A stretch of 64,000 bases of DNA. Origin: Arctopsyche grandis (taxonomy: Eukaryota > Arthropoda > Insecta > Trichoptera > Hydropsychidae). Where the stretch lies: the NCBI RefSeq assembly GCF_051622035.1, contig NC_135360.1, positions 6,634,001-6,698,000 on the forward strand, written 5' to 3'. Below are positions 34,293 to 45,200 of this stretch, in pieces (within the stretch, counting starts at the first letter, position 1; each line of letters starts with the position of its first letter). Below the pieces are notes generated by a model. It searched no databases and was not told the DNA's origin. It saw only the letters and a program-made list of their open reading frames with translations. The translations under genes were made by a program, and so were the position numbers.

Positions 34293-34783
34293 CAGTGGTG
34301 TAGTGCTAAATAAAAAAGTACCAGGTCGGTGTTTAATTTTTACGAACCCCCCCTCGCTTTTTTCGTTACTTAAAAAATATGTATCCTAATATTGGTAGTA
34401 CAAATATTTATAAAAAATCAAATTCTAATTAACTTGAAAAGTCAATCAAAGTGGCTTATTATTTTTTGCAATATAATACAATTTGCAGTTCTGAAAATAT
34501 TGTTTGATGATTCGATTTCAGCATCATTCAAAGTGTCTATAATTATTTCAAAGGGCTGTTGTCGGGCTGTTTTTAAAATATTTTCTGCTATCAAATGAGC
34601 ATTTGAGTGAGGATACGGTTGTAGTAACCAAATGTTAAAACGAGAGTCTGCTCACAATGTTTGGTATACAAAATTTTATATGAAATATAAGCAAAAATAT
34701 TTTTTAATTGTACTCGTAAAACAATTTTTATATCAAAGTACCAGGGCGGCGAGCCGGCCCGACCTGGCCCGACTACACCACTG
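34293..34783. mobile_element. hAT-like element with CAGTGGTGTAG ends
   Basis: CAGTGGTGTAG at the left and CTACACCACTG at the right (11-bp perfect inverted repeat), the hAT end type. Sub-terminal GTACCAGG(t/g)CGG occurs near both ends. The flanking 8-mers (GACGTAAC, GACAATTC) match only partly. It starts 12 bp after the foldback at 34026-34280. No transposase. Confidence 0.78.
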
Positions 34784-34824
34784 GACAATTCCTAAAAATA
34801 GTAATTGTCCAATAGTATATATGT

Positions 34825-34920
34825 ATGTATGTATATATGTATGTACTAGCTCGGAATACATAAATATGTATGTATATATGTACTAGCTCGGAATACATAA
34901 ATATGTATGTATATGCACTA
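34825..34920. repeat. Tandem duplication of a 45-bp block in ATGT-rich DNA
   Basis: TACTAGCTCGGAATACATAA followed by ATATGTATGTATAT occurs twice in a row. Confidence 0.7.
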
Positions 34921-34934
34921 GGTAAGGGAACTAT

Positions 34935-35327
34935 GGGTCTACCTCACGGGCACGAAGGTGAAACGCCCGAAAACGCAAATATCAGAAGGCAAAGATCGAA
35001 AATCGAAAGATCTTAATTCGAAAGATAAAAAAAGGGTCTCTCCCCCCGTCGTACATACTCACTTAATTTGCGCGAGCAGGATACAACAGGAACAAGAGGA
35101 ACAGGCTGTTCCTCCCGTATTCTGCGCGTGCATATTAAACAAGGCTGTATGACAAAAAGAGAGATAATTTCACCGCATGCAACTCATATATATTATATAT
35201 ACATACTACCGTTTACCATGCACCCTTTTTTTGTTATCTTTCGATTTAAGATCTTTTGATTTTCGATCTTTGCCTTCCGATATTTGTGTTTTCTGTAATT
35301 CAACATTCTGGCTCGTTACGTAGACCC
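34935..35327. mobile_element. Mutator-like foldback element, second copy (no SINE)
   Basis: GGGTCTACCTCACGGGC at the left; GCTCGTTACGTAGACCC at the right. Shares AAAGATCGAAAATCGAAAGATC, TACATACTCACTTAATTTGC, CCGTATTCTGCGCG and the inverted counterparts with 18462-19317. It preserves the empty site of the SINE there. The flanking 9-mers do not match well, so the duplication has decayed. Confidence 0.75.
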
Positions 35328-35344
35328 GAATTTTATATTCGATA

Positions 35345-35605
35345 AACAACCACAGAGACATCTATGGTGAGCAATATGGCGAAACCTAAGATATAACAAT
35401 AACTAAAGGTTCGCAACCGAAAATTGGGAAGGAAACGCCAATTTTACAGGAATCGTTTCAATTCTAAATCAGAAAAATTGGCAAATTCTGATAAGAACGA
35501 TCGACCTCGACAAATCAAGGTCTGGCCAACAGCGAGTGGAAATCGAACTCGTAACATCAAGTACGAAATAATTCAACATTCACCACTAGACCACGCTGCT
35601 GGATG
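35345..35605 (-). mobile_element. tRNA-derived SINE
   Basis: Minus strand: tRNA-like head with A box GTGGTCTAGTGGTGAATG and B box GAGTTCGATTTCC, then GCCAGACCTTG, GATCGTTCTTATCAGAATTT and a GATTTAGAATTGAAACGATT block. It has the clearest tRNA-like head in the family. Confidence 0.75.
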
Positions 35606-35799
35606 TATGTATGCTATTGAAAGCTTAATATTTTAATTTCATTTCCCTATTATATATTTTACTTTTTTACGTGTAGTATGAATTTTTAAAATCATTACAA
35701 TACACTTTTTATATTAATTAGATTTATCTTTTCGGCAAAATATGAAACCACAAATATGAAAGCCCCGAGGAAACTGATCGAGTAAAATACAGTTGGCAA

Positions 35800-36321
35800 C
35801 ATTTGAAACCGCGTGTTGTGACGTTTGTTGTTGTCGCCATTACAGATTTTGTCGGCCTTTTGTTACCGTTTTCACCTTTACACAGGTATTACGTTTTAAA
35901 TTGTGTCAACCGTTCGTTTTTTATAGCACACGTAAAATTAAACTGCATTTCATCACCCTTTGATCTTTGATTTAATATTAATTTGATTAAACATTAGAAT
36001 TGCTTTGATGCTACCAATCTTTTAGGTTATGTATACAAACAATGCTTTCCATACAATTACATTGAATGATATAACCACAACAATCCGCCGACGATCACCC
36101 CTTAAACTCATAAAATACCTTATTATATATGAGCTTAGTAACATTGTATCTATTCAATTGTCATAATCTAAATAATCCTTTCATACGTCTAAATGTAAGC
36201 TCCTATGAAATTTTAAGTACGGATAAACCCCGTTGAGCATTCAGAGATAATATGTAAAGAACAATCCTGAACAATATTCCGCCGATAATCTGTTGCAGAT
36301 TTGTGCCATATAACTCTGAAG
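35800..36321 (+). promoter_or_regulatory. Cdk4: Cdk4 promoter region and untranslated first exon
   Basis: 35810-35885 is CpG- and GTTGTTGTC-rich, ending in ACACAG|GTATTA at 35885/35886, a good donor. The next acceptor, CTGTTGCAG, ends at 36298, 23 nt before the ATG. I infer one 5' non-coding exon and a 413-bp intron. No TATA box is evident, in line with a housekeeping-type promoter. Confidence 0.55.
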
Positions 36322-39300
36322 ATGTCAAATGAAGCTGTGGATTCATCAACATGCAAATCTCCTCATACTCCACCGTTCAATGTGAACACATTCTCTGTTG
36401 GCGATATCGCTAGTTCGTCAATAACTACCAGGAATAATTATAAGGAAATAAGTCTCATCGGAACAGGTTAATAGTATAATACGTTAGATACGATAGTGTT
36501 TATTTTGTATTGGATGTATTATAAATTATTTTTGTTAAACTTTCAGGCGCTTACGGGACCGTCTTTAAAGCCGAGGATTCGTTGAATCCGGGCGTAATGG
36601 TCGCTATGAAGAAAGTCAGAGTCACCATGGTGGAGGATGGGGTACCTCTTTCCACTCTGCGTGAAATAGCTTTACTAAAACAGATCGAAAGTATTCAACA
36701 TCCGAATATTGTCCGGTGATTATTTTCACTATTTCTTCTCACAATGTTTAGTAGGTGTTATGCAATAATTGAATAATTGTTTTTATTTGAATTTATTATA
36801 GATTATTAGATGTTTGTCTCGGCCAACAGCCTGAACCTGGAAAACACTTGACGCTATTTTTGGTATTTGAACATTGCAAACAAGACCTCGCGTCTTACAT
36901 GGAAAAAGCTCCGATTGGGGGCCTATCTGATTATAAAATTTGGGTCGGTTTTCTATGTTTAATTTTATTTTGCAACATATTATAGAGATGCATACCTTTT
37001 TTGTCTACTAATATAAATAGAGGTACTTGTTGGTTATATGGGCGCAACCGAGCATTAAATATACACTTTCATGGTTAAATGAATGGGCTCTAGGTGTCGC
37101 AAACAGTTTTACATAGTAAAGTGACAGTATGCAACCAGTGATTTTTGATGAATAGATAAATTTTGACTAAACATTTTTTACCGTTTGCCCGCGGCCGTCT
37201 TCTATGGAAGCTTTGGGCGACAAGTCTTTAGCGCACACTGTCTTCCATAGAATTTCTGATCTTTTCACGGGATTTTGAGGCTTATATGCGCCTATTTCAA
37301 CTGTTTTAAGGTTCAAAATTGGTTGAATATATTACTGAGAGTTGAATGCCATCTATTCAATTTGCTTAAAATGAATATATGCCAGTCAAAGATTAGTTTT
37401 TTGTGGAACCATACTGAAACCTCGTTTATGTGACGTCACGTCTTCATACAATTATGAAGAATGATTATTTGACAATTAATCCAAAACTACGAGATATATT
37501 ATGTATTTTATTGTTTAAAATAATACTTTATGTGTTAATTAACATATCTGGTTACTTGAGTAAATATTAAAATCTGTATTTAAGGTCAAAAACTCGATTG
37601 CCAAATTCGCGAAAAAGGTGCCGCGTACAGGGCTTGTTCGCTATATTTATTACCGCGGGCAAAGGGTTAATAATTTAAAATATAGAGTTGTCAGACAAAA
37701 AAAAGTAATTTCACTTATTACAGAAAATTCTTTACTTTGATTCTTGGCAAACCTACCAATTTCATGTAACTACCGTGTATTTGTTTGCGTTGATATAAGT
37801 TAACCAGCAGAATATATCAATGGTTAGCATATAATGCTTTCAATTGTGTGGTCACGGGTTATATCTCTGGTTTTGTTGCTGGCCAGACCTTTGATACATG
37901 ATTCCAAGGTCGGTCGTTTCCTTTCAGAGTTTGTCAATGTATCGGATTTCATTAGAAACGGTTCAACTAAGTGGCAATCATGTCTTACAGTTTACAGCAT
38001 CTCAAAATTTGCTGATTTATAAAAAAAATGCTGCAAATATGTACACAGATATCTCTATGATTGTAAATCGATTAATTGGCCTTGAATAATACTCACAATG
38101 GGTGTATAATTCATCAATAATTCATAGTTTTTGAATACTCAAATATCGACCTAAAATTAATGAAGCATTCGGATATTCGTATTTTTTTTCGACTTCCACC
38201 GGTATTGATTTATTTAAACAATTAGTGCAAAAAATCTACGAATTGTCAGTAAAATATTTAATTAAAATAATTATTGGTTCTTTACAATTAATTTATCATT
38301 AATATCTTTTATAATCGTTTACTTTTTGAATTTTATAAAGTACTAGTGTTTTTACCCGGCTTCGCTCGGTATTTTTAATATATACAGCTTAAACATGACA
38401 AAACAATCTAACAGTAAACATTAATTTGTTATTTTATTAAATTTATTTAAATCGAAAAAAAGTTATATTTGACGATATCAATGTCGTCGTCATAGAAACT
38501 TTGGTTTTTTTTCGATTCCCAACAAACCTTACATACAAAGTCTCTTTCGAAATTATATATTAGATTAAAAGACATCATTAGCCAATTTTCAGTAGGTATA
38601 TGTGTGTATGACTGACTTCTGGCAAACATAAATAATGCCACTTTCAATGCTTTCAAGGTATACTATTTGCGACTGTTTACGGTAAACTATTATTTGTAGA
38701 TAAGACAAAATTTTCGAAACATGCATGGGAAAGGACCATGGATTGTTGGAACGACATTATCGACACGGTCGCTTAAGTATATTGAAAGAAAAAATTACTA
38801 CGTATATTGCTCAAGTGTACATTTTTTTTCTTTCTAAGATATTTTTCAAATTTCATTTGAAATAGTATAAATGAATATTTTACGAATTTTCGATGGATTA
38901 TTCAAATATTCGTATAGAAGAAAATCGAGCGAATATTCGATTGAGAAACCTGGTGTATACCTGTATAAATGAAAATAAAGTGTATATTGAATGCTCGGTT
39001 GAGCCCATATAACTAACAAGTACCAATTTTCATAACTTCCATTATCCATAGACAAGAGTATTATTGAAATATTGACTGTTGGTGTGAATCTGTGCCTTTG
39101 AAAGTTCAATTGAATACAATGATTTTTATTTTTGTTTGTCTTTATAGTACATGTCGAAAGAAATCATCAGCGGTATAGATTTCCTACATTCGCAGAAGAT
39201 AGTCCATCGCGATTTGAAGCCGCAGAATTTACTTGTTACAGCAGACGAACACATCAAACTTGCTGATTTCGGTCTCGCCAAAACATATGACTCTGAGATG

Positions 39301-41491
39301 AGGCTTACAAGTGTGGTAAATTTTCATTGATACTTACATATGAATTCTTTGTAATACGTGCTAAATTGACTTTATAGTATTTTTTTTTATCATTGGACGC
39401 TTTCAAGGAATAGAGGTATGATGATATAGGTTGTAAGATTCCATTATAAAAGTTTAGAAGTATTCATCTTATTCACTAGTACATATTGTTTTGAACTTTG
39501 TTGAAAAATACTCCACCTTTCTGTATTTTCGAAAATGAATATGGTTTTCCCAATTATGTATGTTACTTCTAGTGTTTCTAATGGTGTATTGTAAAAATTT
39601 TTCAGGTAGTAACGTTATGGTACAGACCGCCAGAAGTATTATTGGGTCGAGCGTACCATTCCGCTGTCGACATGTGGTCGGCAGCGGCCGTACTCTATGA
39701 AATGCATTCACTGACTCCTCTTTTTCCTGGAAGATGTGAAAGCGATCAAATCGAGAAAATATTTAGGTTTGTATGTAGTATGATTTTATTAATATTCGAA
39801 CGAGGTTTTAATTTGAACAGTGCCCGGATTACATATTTAAGAGTTCTGAATTATTCGGATGTTTAAAAATGCTAGTGCAAAATCAATGAGTTTGCATACT
39901 TTCGAAACCCAAGACAAAGTGATACAGTTGAAATTTGAGTTCTCGTTTTTACTTTGTCCAGTTAATGTAAGGTGCAGACACACTGAATCGTACGGTACAG
40001 TATGCCTGGGTATACTTCAGCTGTGATCCTCATGTCATTGTTAATTCGTACGATCTTATTATATCGACAAGTTTCTCCTATATTTATTTAAATATGGGAA
40101 TCACTGTCTAAACAAAGATAAAACATCACCGAAAACAGTCCTGGGATAAGTTTTGGTCTGGATTGCCATAGCATAAATCAGGCGTGCCAGTTTTTTTGTT
40201 TACATGTGCAAAACTATATACATATACTATTTTGTTTACATGTGCAAAACTGTATATATATAAAAAACATGTCACGTATCACTCTTTTTCTGCACCCTAA
40301 GCCTTAATTCTCTTAATCTTATGTAGTATTATAAATTTGCATGGACGAATGAATTTCCCAAATCAAAATCTTTGAAAGTTTTTATTTGATAGGCATTTTC
40401 GATTTTATTATTTTCTTTATTGATTCATTTTGGAATCAGGCCAGTCTGCTTTGTGGATTTTTTTCTTAATTTTTGCTCATTTCTTTCTTCGTCTTTGGCC
40501 TTGTATTAGGGATGCCAAATTATTCGGCCTTTTTAGTACTCGGGTAGGTAGTAATTTTGCATCCTAACCAGGGCTGTGGAGTCATAGTATTTTAATTAGT
40601 CAGAATCATAAAAAATCAACCAACTCAGACTCTTTTTTTTATATTATTATTTTCTTTAATCAATATTTTTATGATGTCAACTAGAGTTTCCAATTTTATT
40701 GAAGTAAATCCAACAATAAATTGAAATTTAATAATTTCTTTATAAAAATCATGAATTAAAATTTAATTATAAATAAAATCGCTGATTTGCACGTATTTTG
40801 TGTTGTGGCCGAAACCAATTGTTTCCTCCAATCTCATTCTTTTTTTAATAAAATTGATTTATTGTATTTGAAATTCATACACATACACTACGAATGTACT
40901 TACTTTTTATTTATACCTATTTCATAAATTGGATTACATGTCAATTTTTAATTCCGTTAATTTTTTATATTTTGAAAATCGCTATTATTTTTACTACTTA
41001 AAATTTTATGCGTTGGAAAGTAATGTCGATCTTACTAAAATCGTTTGAGTTGGAGTCAGAGTTGAATCATAAGATTAAGTTGGAGTTGTAGTCTTTAAAT
41101 TTTGAAGCGACTCCACAGCCCTGATCCTTACTTATATCTTTTGTATATTGTTATCCTATTCTTATTTTCAATATATATTTTTTCTATTTCAGAGTAATAG
41201 GATGTCCACCGAAGAATTTGTGGGTTGATATCCCGGTTTTATTTAAGAAATTCCAAGATTTCCCACCCAGAGATTTATCACATTTGTGTCCTAGAATCGG
41301 ATCACAGGCCAAGGACATGTTACAGGTATGTTGGTCATTACTTTTTGTGTGGACTTGTCCCATGACGATGTTTAACGATGATCGTTTCTTTTAATTTGTA
41401 GAAAATGCTCTGCTTCGATCCTTCGCAAAGACTGACAGCCATGCAGTGCTTGGAACACCCGTATTTCCTTACAAAACCGTCGCCGAATTGA
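36322..41491 (+). CDS. Cdk4: Cyclin-dependent kinase 4/6
   Basis: Seven coding exons: 36322-36466, 36547-36715, 36802-36943, 39148-39315, 39606-39766, 41193-41325 and 41402-41491; they sum to 1008 nt, 335 aa. A 40-residue N-terminal extension precedes the kinase domain. Landmarks are the glycine loop GTGAYGTV (47-54), ATP-anchoring K70, the cyclin-binding helix PLSTLRE (82-88) typical of the CDK4/6 class, HRDLKPQN (172-179), DFG (192-194), and the activation-loop Thr206 in [15 protein letters not shown]. The enzyme partners cyclin D, phosphorylates the retinoblastoma family and promotes growth and G1/S entry in nucleus and cytoplasm. All catalytic residues are present. The donor of exon 3 (TGG|GTCGGT) is weak. 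Introns 3 (2.2 kb) and 5 (1.4 kb) carry several transposons. AATAAA stands at 41701-41706. CDK4 and CDK6 are one gene in insects; that assignment is from family knowledge. Confidence 0.96.
37178..37670. mobile_element. piggyBac-like MITE in Cdk4 intron 3
   Basis: Left end TTACCGTTTGCCCGCGGC; right end ACCGCGGGCAAAGGGTTAA (37652-37670). These are inverted, with TTAA intact at the right and altered to TTAC at the left. Non-coding. Confidence 0.7.
37801..38092 (+). mobile_element. tRNA-derived SINE in Cdk4 intron 3
   Basis: Head AGCAGAATATATCAATGGTTAGC with a damaged B box (GGGTTATATCTC). The core is GCCAGACCTTTGATACATGATTCC and GTCGTTTCCTTTCAGAG. The tail GTAAATCGATTAATTGGCCTTGAATAATA matches 8250-8543. 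Confidence 0.72.
38343..38564 (-). mobile_element. Non-autonomous Helitron, copy 4, in Cdk4 intron 3
   Basis: Minus strand: A|TCTAATATATAATTTCGAAAG ... CCGAGCGAAGCCGGGTAAAA..CTAG|T. Confidence 0.82.
39969..40300 (+). mobile_element. GGTGCAGACACAC MITE family copy in Cdk4 intron 5
   Basis: Left end AAGGTGCAGACACACTGAAT; right end TCTTTTTCTGCACCCTAA. The core matches 11098-11621 and 52737-53020. An internal 45-bp block (TTTTGTTTACATGTGCAAAACT) is duplicated. Confidence 0.72.
40569..41123. mobile_element. hAT MITE with 8-bp duplication in Cdk4 intron 5
   Basis: CAGGGCTGTGGAGTC at the left, GACTCCACAGCCCTG at the right. Flanks ATCCTAAC (40561-40568) and ATCCTTAC (41124-41131) agree at 7 of 8. 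It ends about 70 bp before exon 6, close to the branch-point region. Confidence 0.9.
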
Positions 41492-41700
41492 ATCGGATGA
41501 ATATTCGATGTGAACAAATTATGTGATGCAAAACACCGTCTGCATAGTAATGGTTAGGTTTTAGTTATTGATATGATTTTTTTTTATTATTTTAAAATGT
41601 TCTCGTTAAAATATAAGACTAGGAAAAAGTTACCATTACCTTTGGTATCATAAATTTATCGCTATTTTGCATGGAAAACAAAAACACTAGCACACTTTCG

Positions 41701-41706
41701 AATAAA
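41701..41706 (+). terminator. Cdk4: Poly(A) signal of Cdk4
   Basis: AATAAA, 210 nt past the stop codon; T-rich sequence follows. Confidence 0.55.
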
Positions 41707-41912
41707 AATATTTATTTATTACGTCTCATAAAAACAAATTCTTATTAATTATAATAATATTACAACTATACATACATATATGTACGTATCAAATCTTTGT
41801 ATGATTGCCAATATCTTTAAAAAGTATAAATTATTAATTTATTATTTTAATTACATTCTTAACGTTAATTAGTGTTTATAAAACGTGCCTTATTTTTTGA
41901 TTGAACTCTTCG

Positions 41913-41918
<6 letters not shown>

Positions 41919-41999
<81 letters not shown>
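41919..41999. repeat. (AT)n microsatellite between convergent genes
   Basis: About 40 uninterrupted AT dinucleotides between the Cdk4 and dioxygenase 3' ends. Likely length-variable. Confidence 0.95.
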
Positions 42000-42005
<6 letters not shown>

Positions 42006-42094
42006 TACAATTATCAACATTTATACTATAAATATACATAGGATGATAGATCTTATTTTTTTTATACATACATACATTTTGTAATAATTTTACA

Positions 42095-42100
42095 TTTAAT
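42095..42100 (-). terminator. CDO1: Possible poly(A) signal (ATTAAA) of the cysteine dioxygenase gene
   Basis: Minus-strand ATTAAA about 108 nt past the stop. No AATAAA was found between 42208 and the (AT)n run. Confidence 0.4.
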
Positions 42101-42207
42101 ATTTATGGAATGTTGGTGAATCTCCCGACGACGACTCGAAGAATTATTGTAATCTTGCATAAATTATTGTGTATAAAAATATATATTTTTTTACTAAAAT
42201 ATACACT

Positions 42208-45200
42208 CTAGTTATCTTCGGGTAGCCTAGATTCTTGAATTTCCTGCAATGAAAAGAAGAGCATTGTTAATATGACGAGTTGTGATCGATGTAATCTCAA
42301 TAAGATTGAATTCCGGTCGTACCCTATCCCGCTTCTCTCCGAATTTGGACCAGAATGTGACGGGTGCTTTTGTCTTGTGTCCGGTCTGTTGGTTGAAGAC
42401 ATGGCACGCGTCGAACGGCGGACTGTAGAGATGAAGGGAAACGGCCGTGTTTGCGTTTGAAGGGTTTTCGACGCGGTGTAGTCCTAATGAATCTGTAATT
42501 TTAATCCATGATTAATTTTAGTTCGCTTAGTTGAACGAGCCATTTCGAATCTCTCACCACATTTTAGCGCGTAAGTAATATTTTGTATTGATTTGATGTG
42601 TAATAAATTTATTTTTATACCATATCGTGTGTTTTGTACATATTTTACCTCATTGTCGGAACGAAACACGTTCGATTCGATTTCGGTAACCGGTTTACGC
42701 CTGTTGCATTACGAAAATAAGATGTTTTTACATTTTTTTCGCTGTGTACAAGTATTAAGATGTATTTACACGAGTTTTTTTTTTTTTGTACGTCGAACAT
42801 GGCAACGAAAAGCTATCATTTTGATAACCTTTGTGAATGTAAATTTGACTGGATATTATTATAAACGTTTGGTCGTGTTCAATTTCAGTCAATACTATTC
42901 TAATTGAAGTGAGCGATGATTACACAAACAAGATCTAACACACACTATTTAATTTAGTTGATGGCACATGAATGAATTTGTCTTCAAAAGTAAGATTATA
43001 TTTTAAGTTGACTTCAAAAAGCTTTGGAATACTATAGAAGTATGTATGATTGGGTTTGGAGAAGATGGCAGTTCTGCAAATGAGATCTAACCCACGTTAA
43101 AATGGTTAGTCAAGAGCATATGCATAAAAATTGATTGACTTTTAATTTGAATTCAAGAAGCAATATTATTTTTAGACATGGACGCAGTTCTACAAAAGAA
43201 ATCTAACCCAATATTACAATAGCTGATTAAGATCATATCTTAAAATGTGAATAATATATAAATTTGTCCTCAAAAGGCGGACTTTGCTTTTTTTTCTCCT
43301 CGTGATGCCATTACGGGTTGCCACTGAGTGACACCTATAGTATTAAACTTGACATATATAAATTTGAAAATCATTGCAATAGTGGGTAGTATGGTTTTCC
43401 CAAATTTTATGAGGAACGGTTTCAACTATGAAATCAGATAAATCGGCAAACTCTGATAGGAAACAATTGACTTGGAGTCACAAATATCTAAATCTGACCA
43501 GCAGCTCTACAGATAATACTCGAAATAAGTTCTTTTCAAATGAGGTCAATCCAGGGAACCTCTCGTTGGTTAGCACTAACGCACCCACTGAGCTATATTG
43601 TGGGCTATGGTTTTGATTTGACTTTTAAGAGGCAATGAAGTATGCATGGCTAAGTTTAAATTTAGACTTAGTTCTGCATACAAGATCCAACTGGTTGATC
43701 AAGAGGACTTAGTAAGCTAATCTTCAAAGGATTATATTGTTTAAAATTGACTTTAGGTAGTGAAATGCTATTGAATATGAATACGGAGATATGGACGTAG
43801 TTTCGTAAAAAAGATTCAATCCACATTAAAATGATCATCGAGAGTATTTACGCAAATGGGATTATAAGATCGTCTCTAAAAAGATGATTAACAAGGTCGT
43901 AAGTATTTGAAGAAATCCTCCTATGAAATTTCATCATTGAAAACAATGTTAATGCGATAAATACTTGATATCTGTAAGCAAAGCAAAATTAATAAAAATA
44001 CCAAGAAGCAAACAAGGATAGTTGATAATTATTGCTCGAGATAATGCCTGATTGTGCAATGCAAAATTGTTATTCGCAAAAATATATGGATTATGTTTGA
44101 CATGAAAATGACATTTGATCAACAATTTGAATAACAAAGTCGACTATTCGCATACAACGAGAACTGCATTCAAGATGCAAATTATTATCTTACGACCGAA
44201 GGCTATATAATTTAACGACGGGCGGCCATTTTGATCGGCATATTATATTACATATAATAACAGTTGCATTATTCGAATTTCGACGAGGGTGTGCTCTTAT
44301 CCTGACCTAGTAATGTTTTCGAAACGTAGAGTTTGATTATTGCAGCCATCGGCAGAACCGGTTAATTCCAGTACTGCCACACATAACAGCGATAAAGCGG
44401 AACGACAAATTGTTTTTGATCTTTGCACAAACGTTTTCTAATTCGTGACATGCTCATTACAAGTGTTGAAATTGAGCTAATGAACCCATTGCTATTTATT
44501 ACATCGCCAAAGGCTTTGATGCGATGATAGACTCGAATTCATTCAACGTCGACACATTCATGAGATACATACATATGTAGAGTGTACATTATCATGCATA
44601 AACAATTTTTATAAAGCTTTATTTTTTGTCTCTCGAGTATTAGAAAGACACGATATATTACAATGCAAGTATTCAATGTTGATTAGTTGATATGGTAACC
44701 AATTAAACAGATACTTTTTATTCAACATAGCGTCTACCAACTCGCTATCAAGCTGAAGACTTTGAGTGCACTCAAAGTCTATTCTGTTGAAAATTTAGCC
44801 AACACTTACAACTAGAATTATTTAGAAATCCAATAGAAAGAAGGTATAAAAATTGTAGCCAATCCAAACAAACCTAGATAACTACCGCCGAGCATTTCGA
44901 GTTTTGTAAAGATGTGTTTACACTCTCTAATATATCTTGCAACAATATAAAATGAACAAAATAAGTCTATTAATAAATGTATTTTTCCAAAACTAGTTCA
45001 ATCTTCTTCATTATTGTTAAAATGTAATGCTCACAATCTAAATTCCAAGCCACAATCTAAAATACTCAGCAGTTAGGGATTTCCATCGGTAAATTCTCCT
45101 ATGGTTATAAATTCAGAAATTCCGGTGTAAACCAGTCTTTATAAACATTGACACGGATTACACGATCCATATTCAATGCATTTTTTTCAATGCTAGTTGA

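Larger units (their letters stand above)
37022..39036. repeat. Widely spaced inverted repeat inside Cdk4 intron 3
   Basis: GGTACTTGTTGGTTATATGG (37022 on), GCGCAACCGAGCATTAAATA and TACACTTTCATG recur in inverse order at 38965-39036 (TACAC, CATTGAATGCTCGGTTGAGC, CCATATAACTAACAAGTACC). Arms are about 60 bp at roughly 85-90 percent identity, 1.9 kb apart. They may be the ends of one element later filled by other insertions. Confidence 0.7.
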
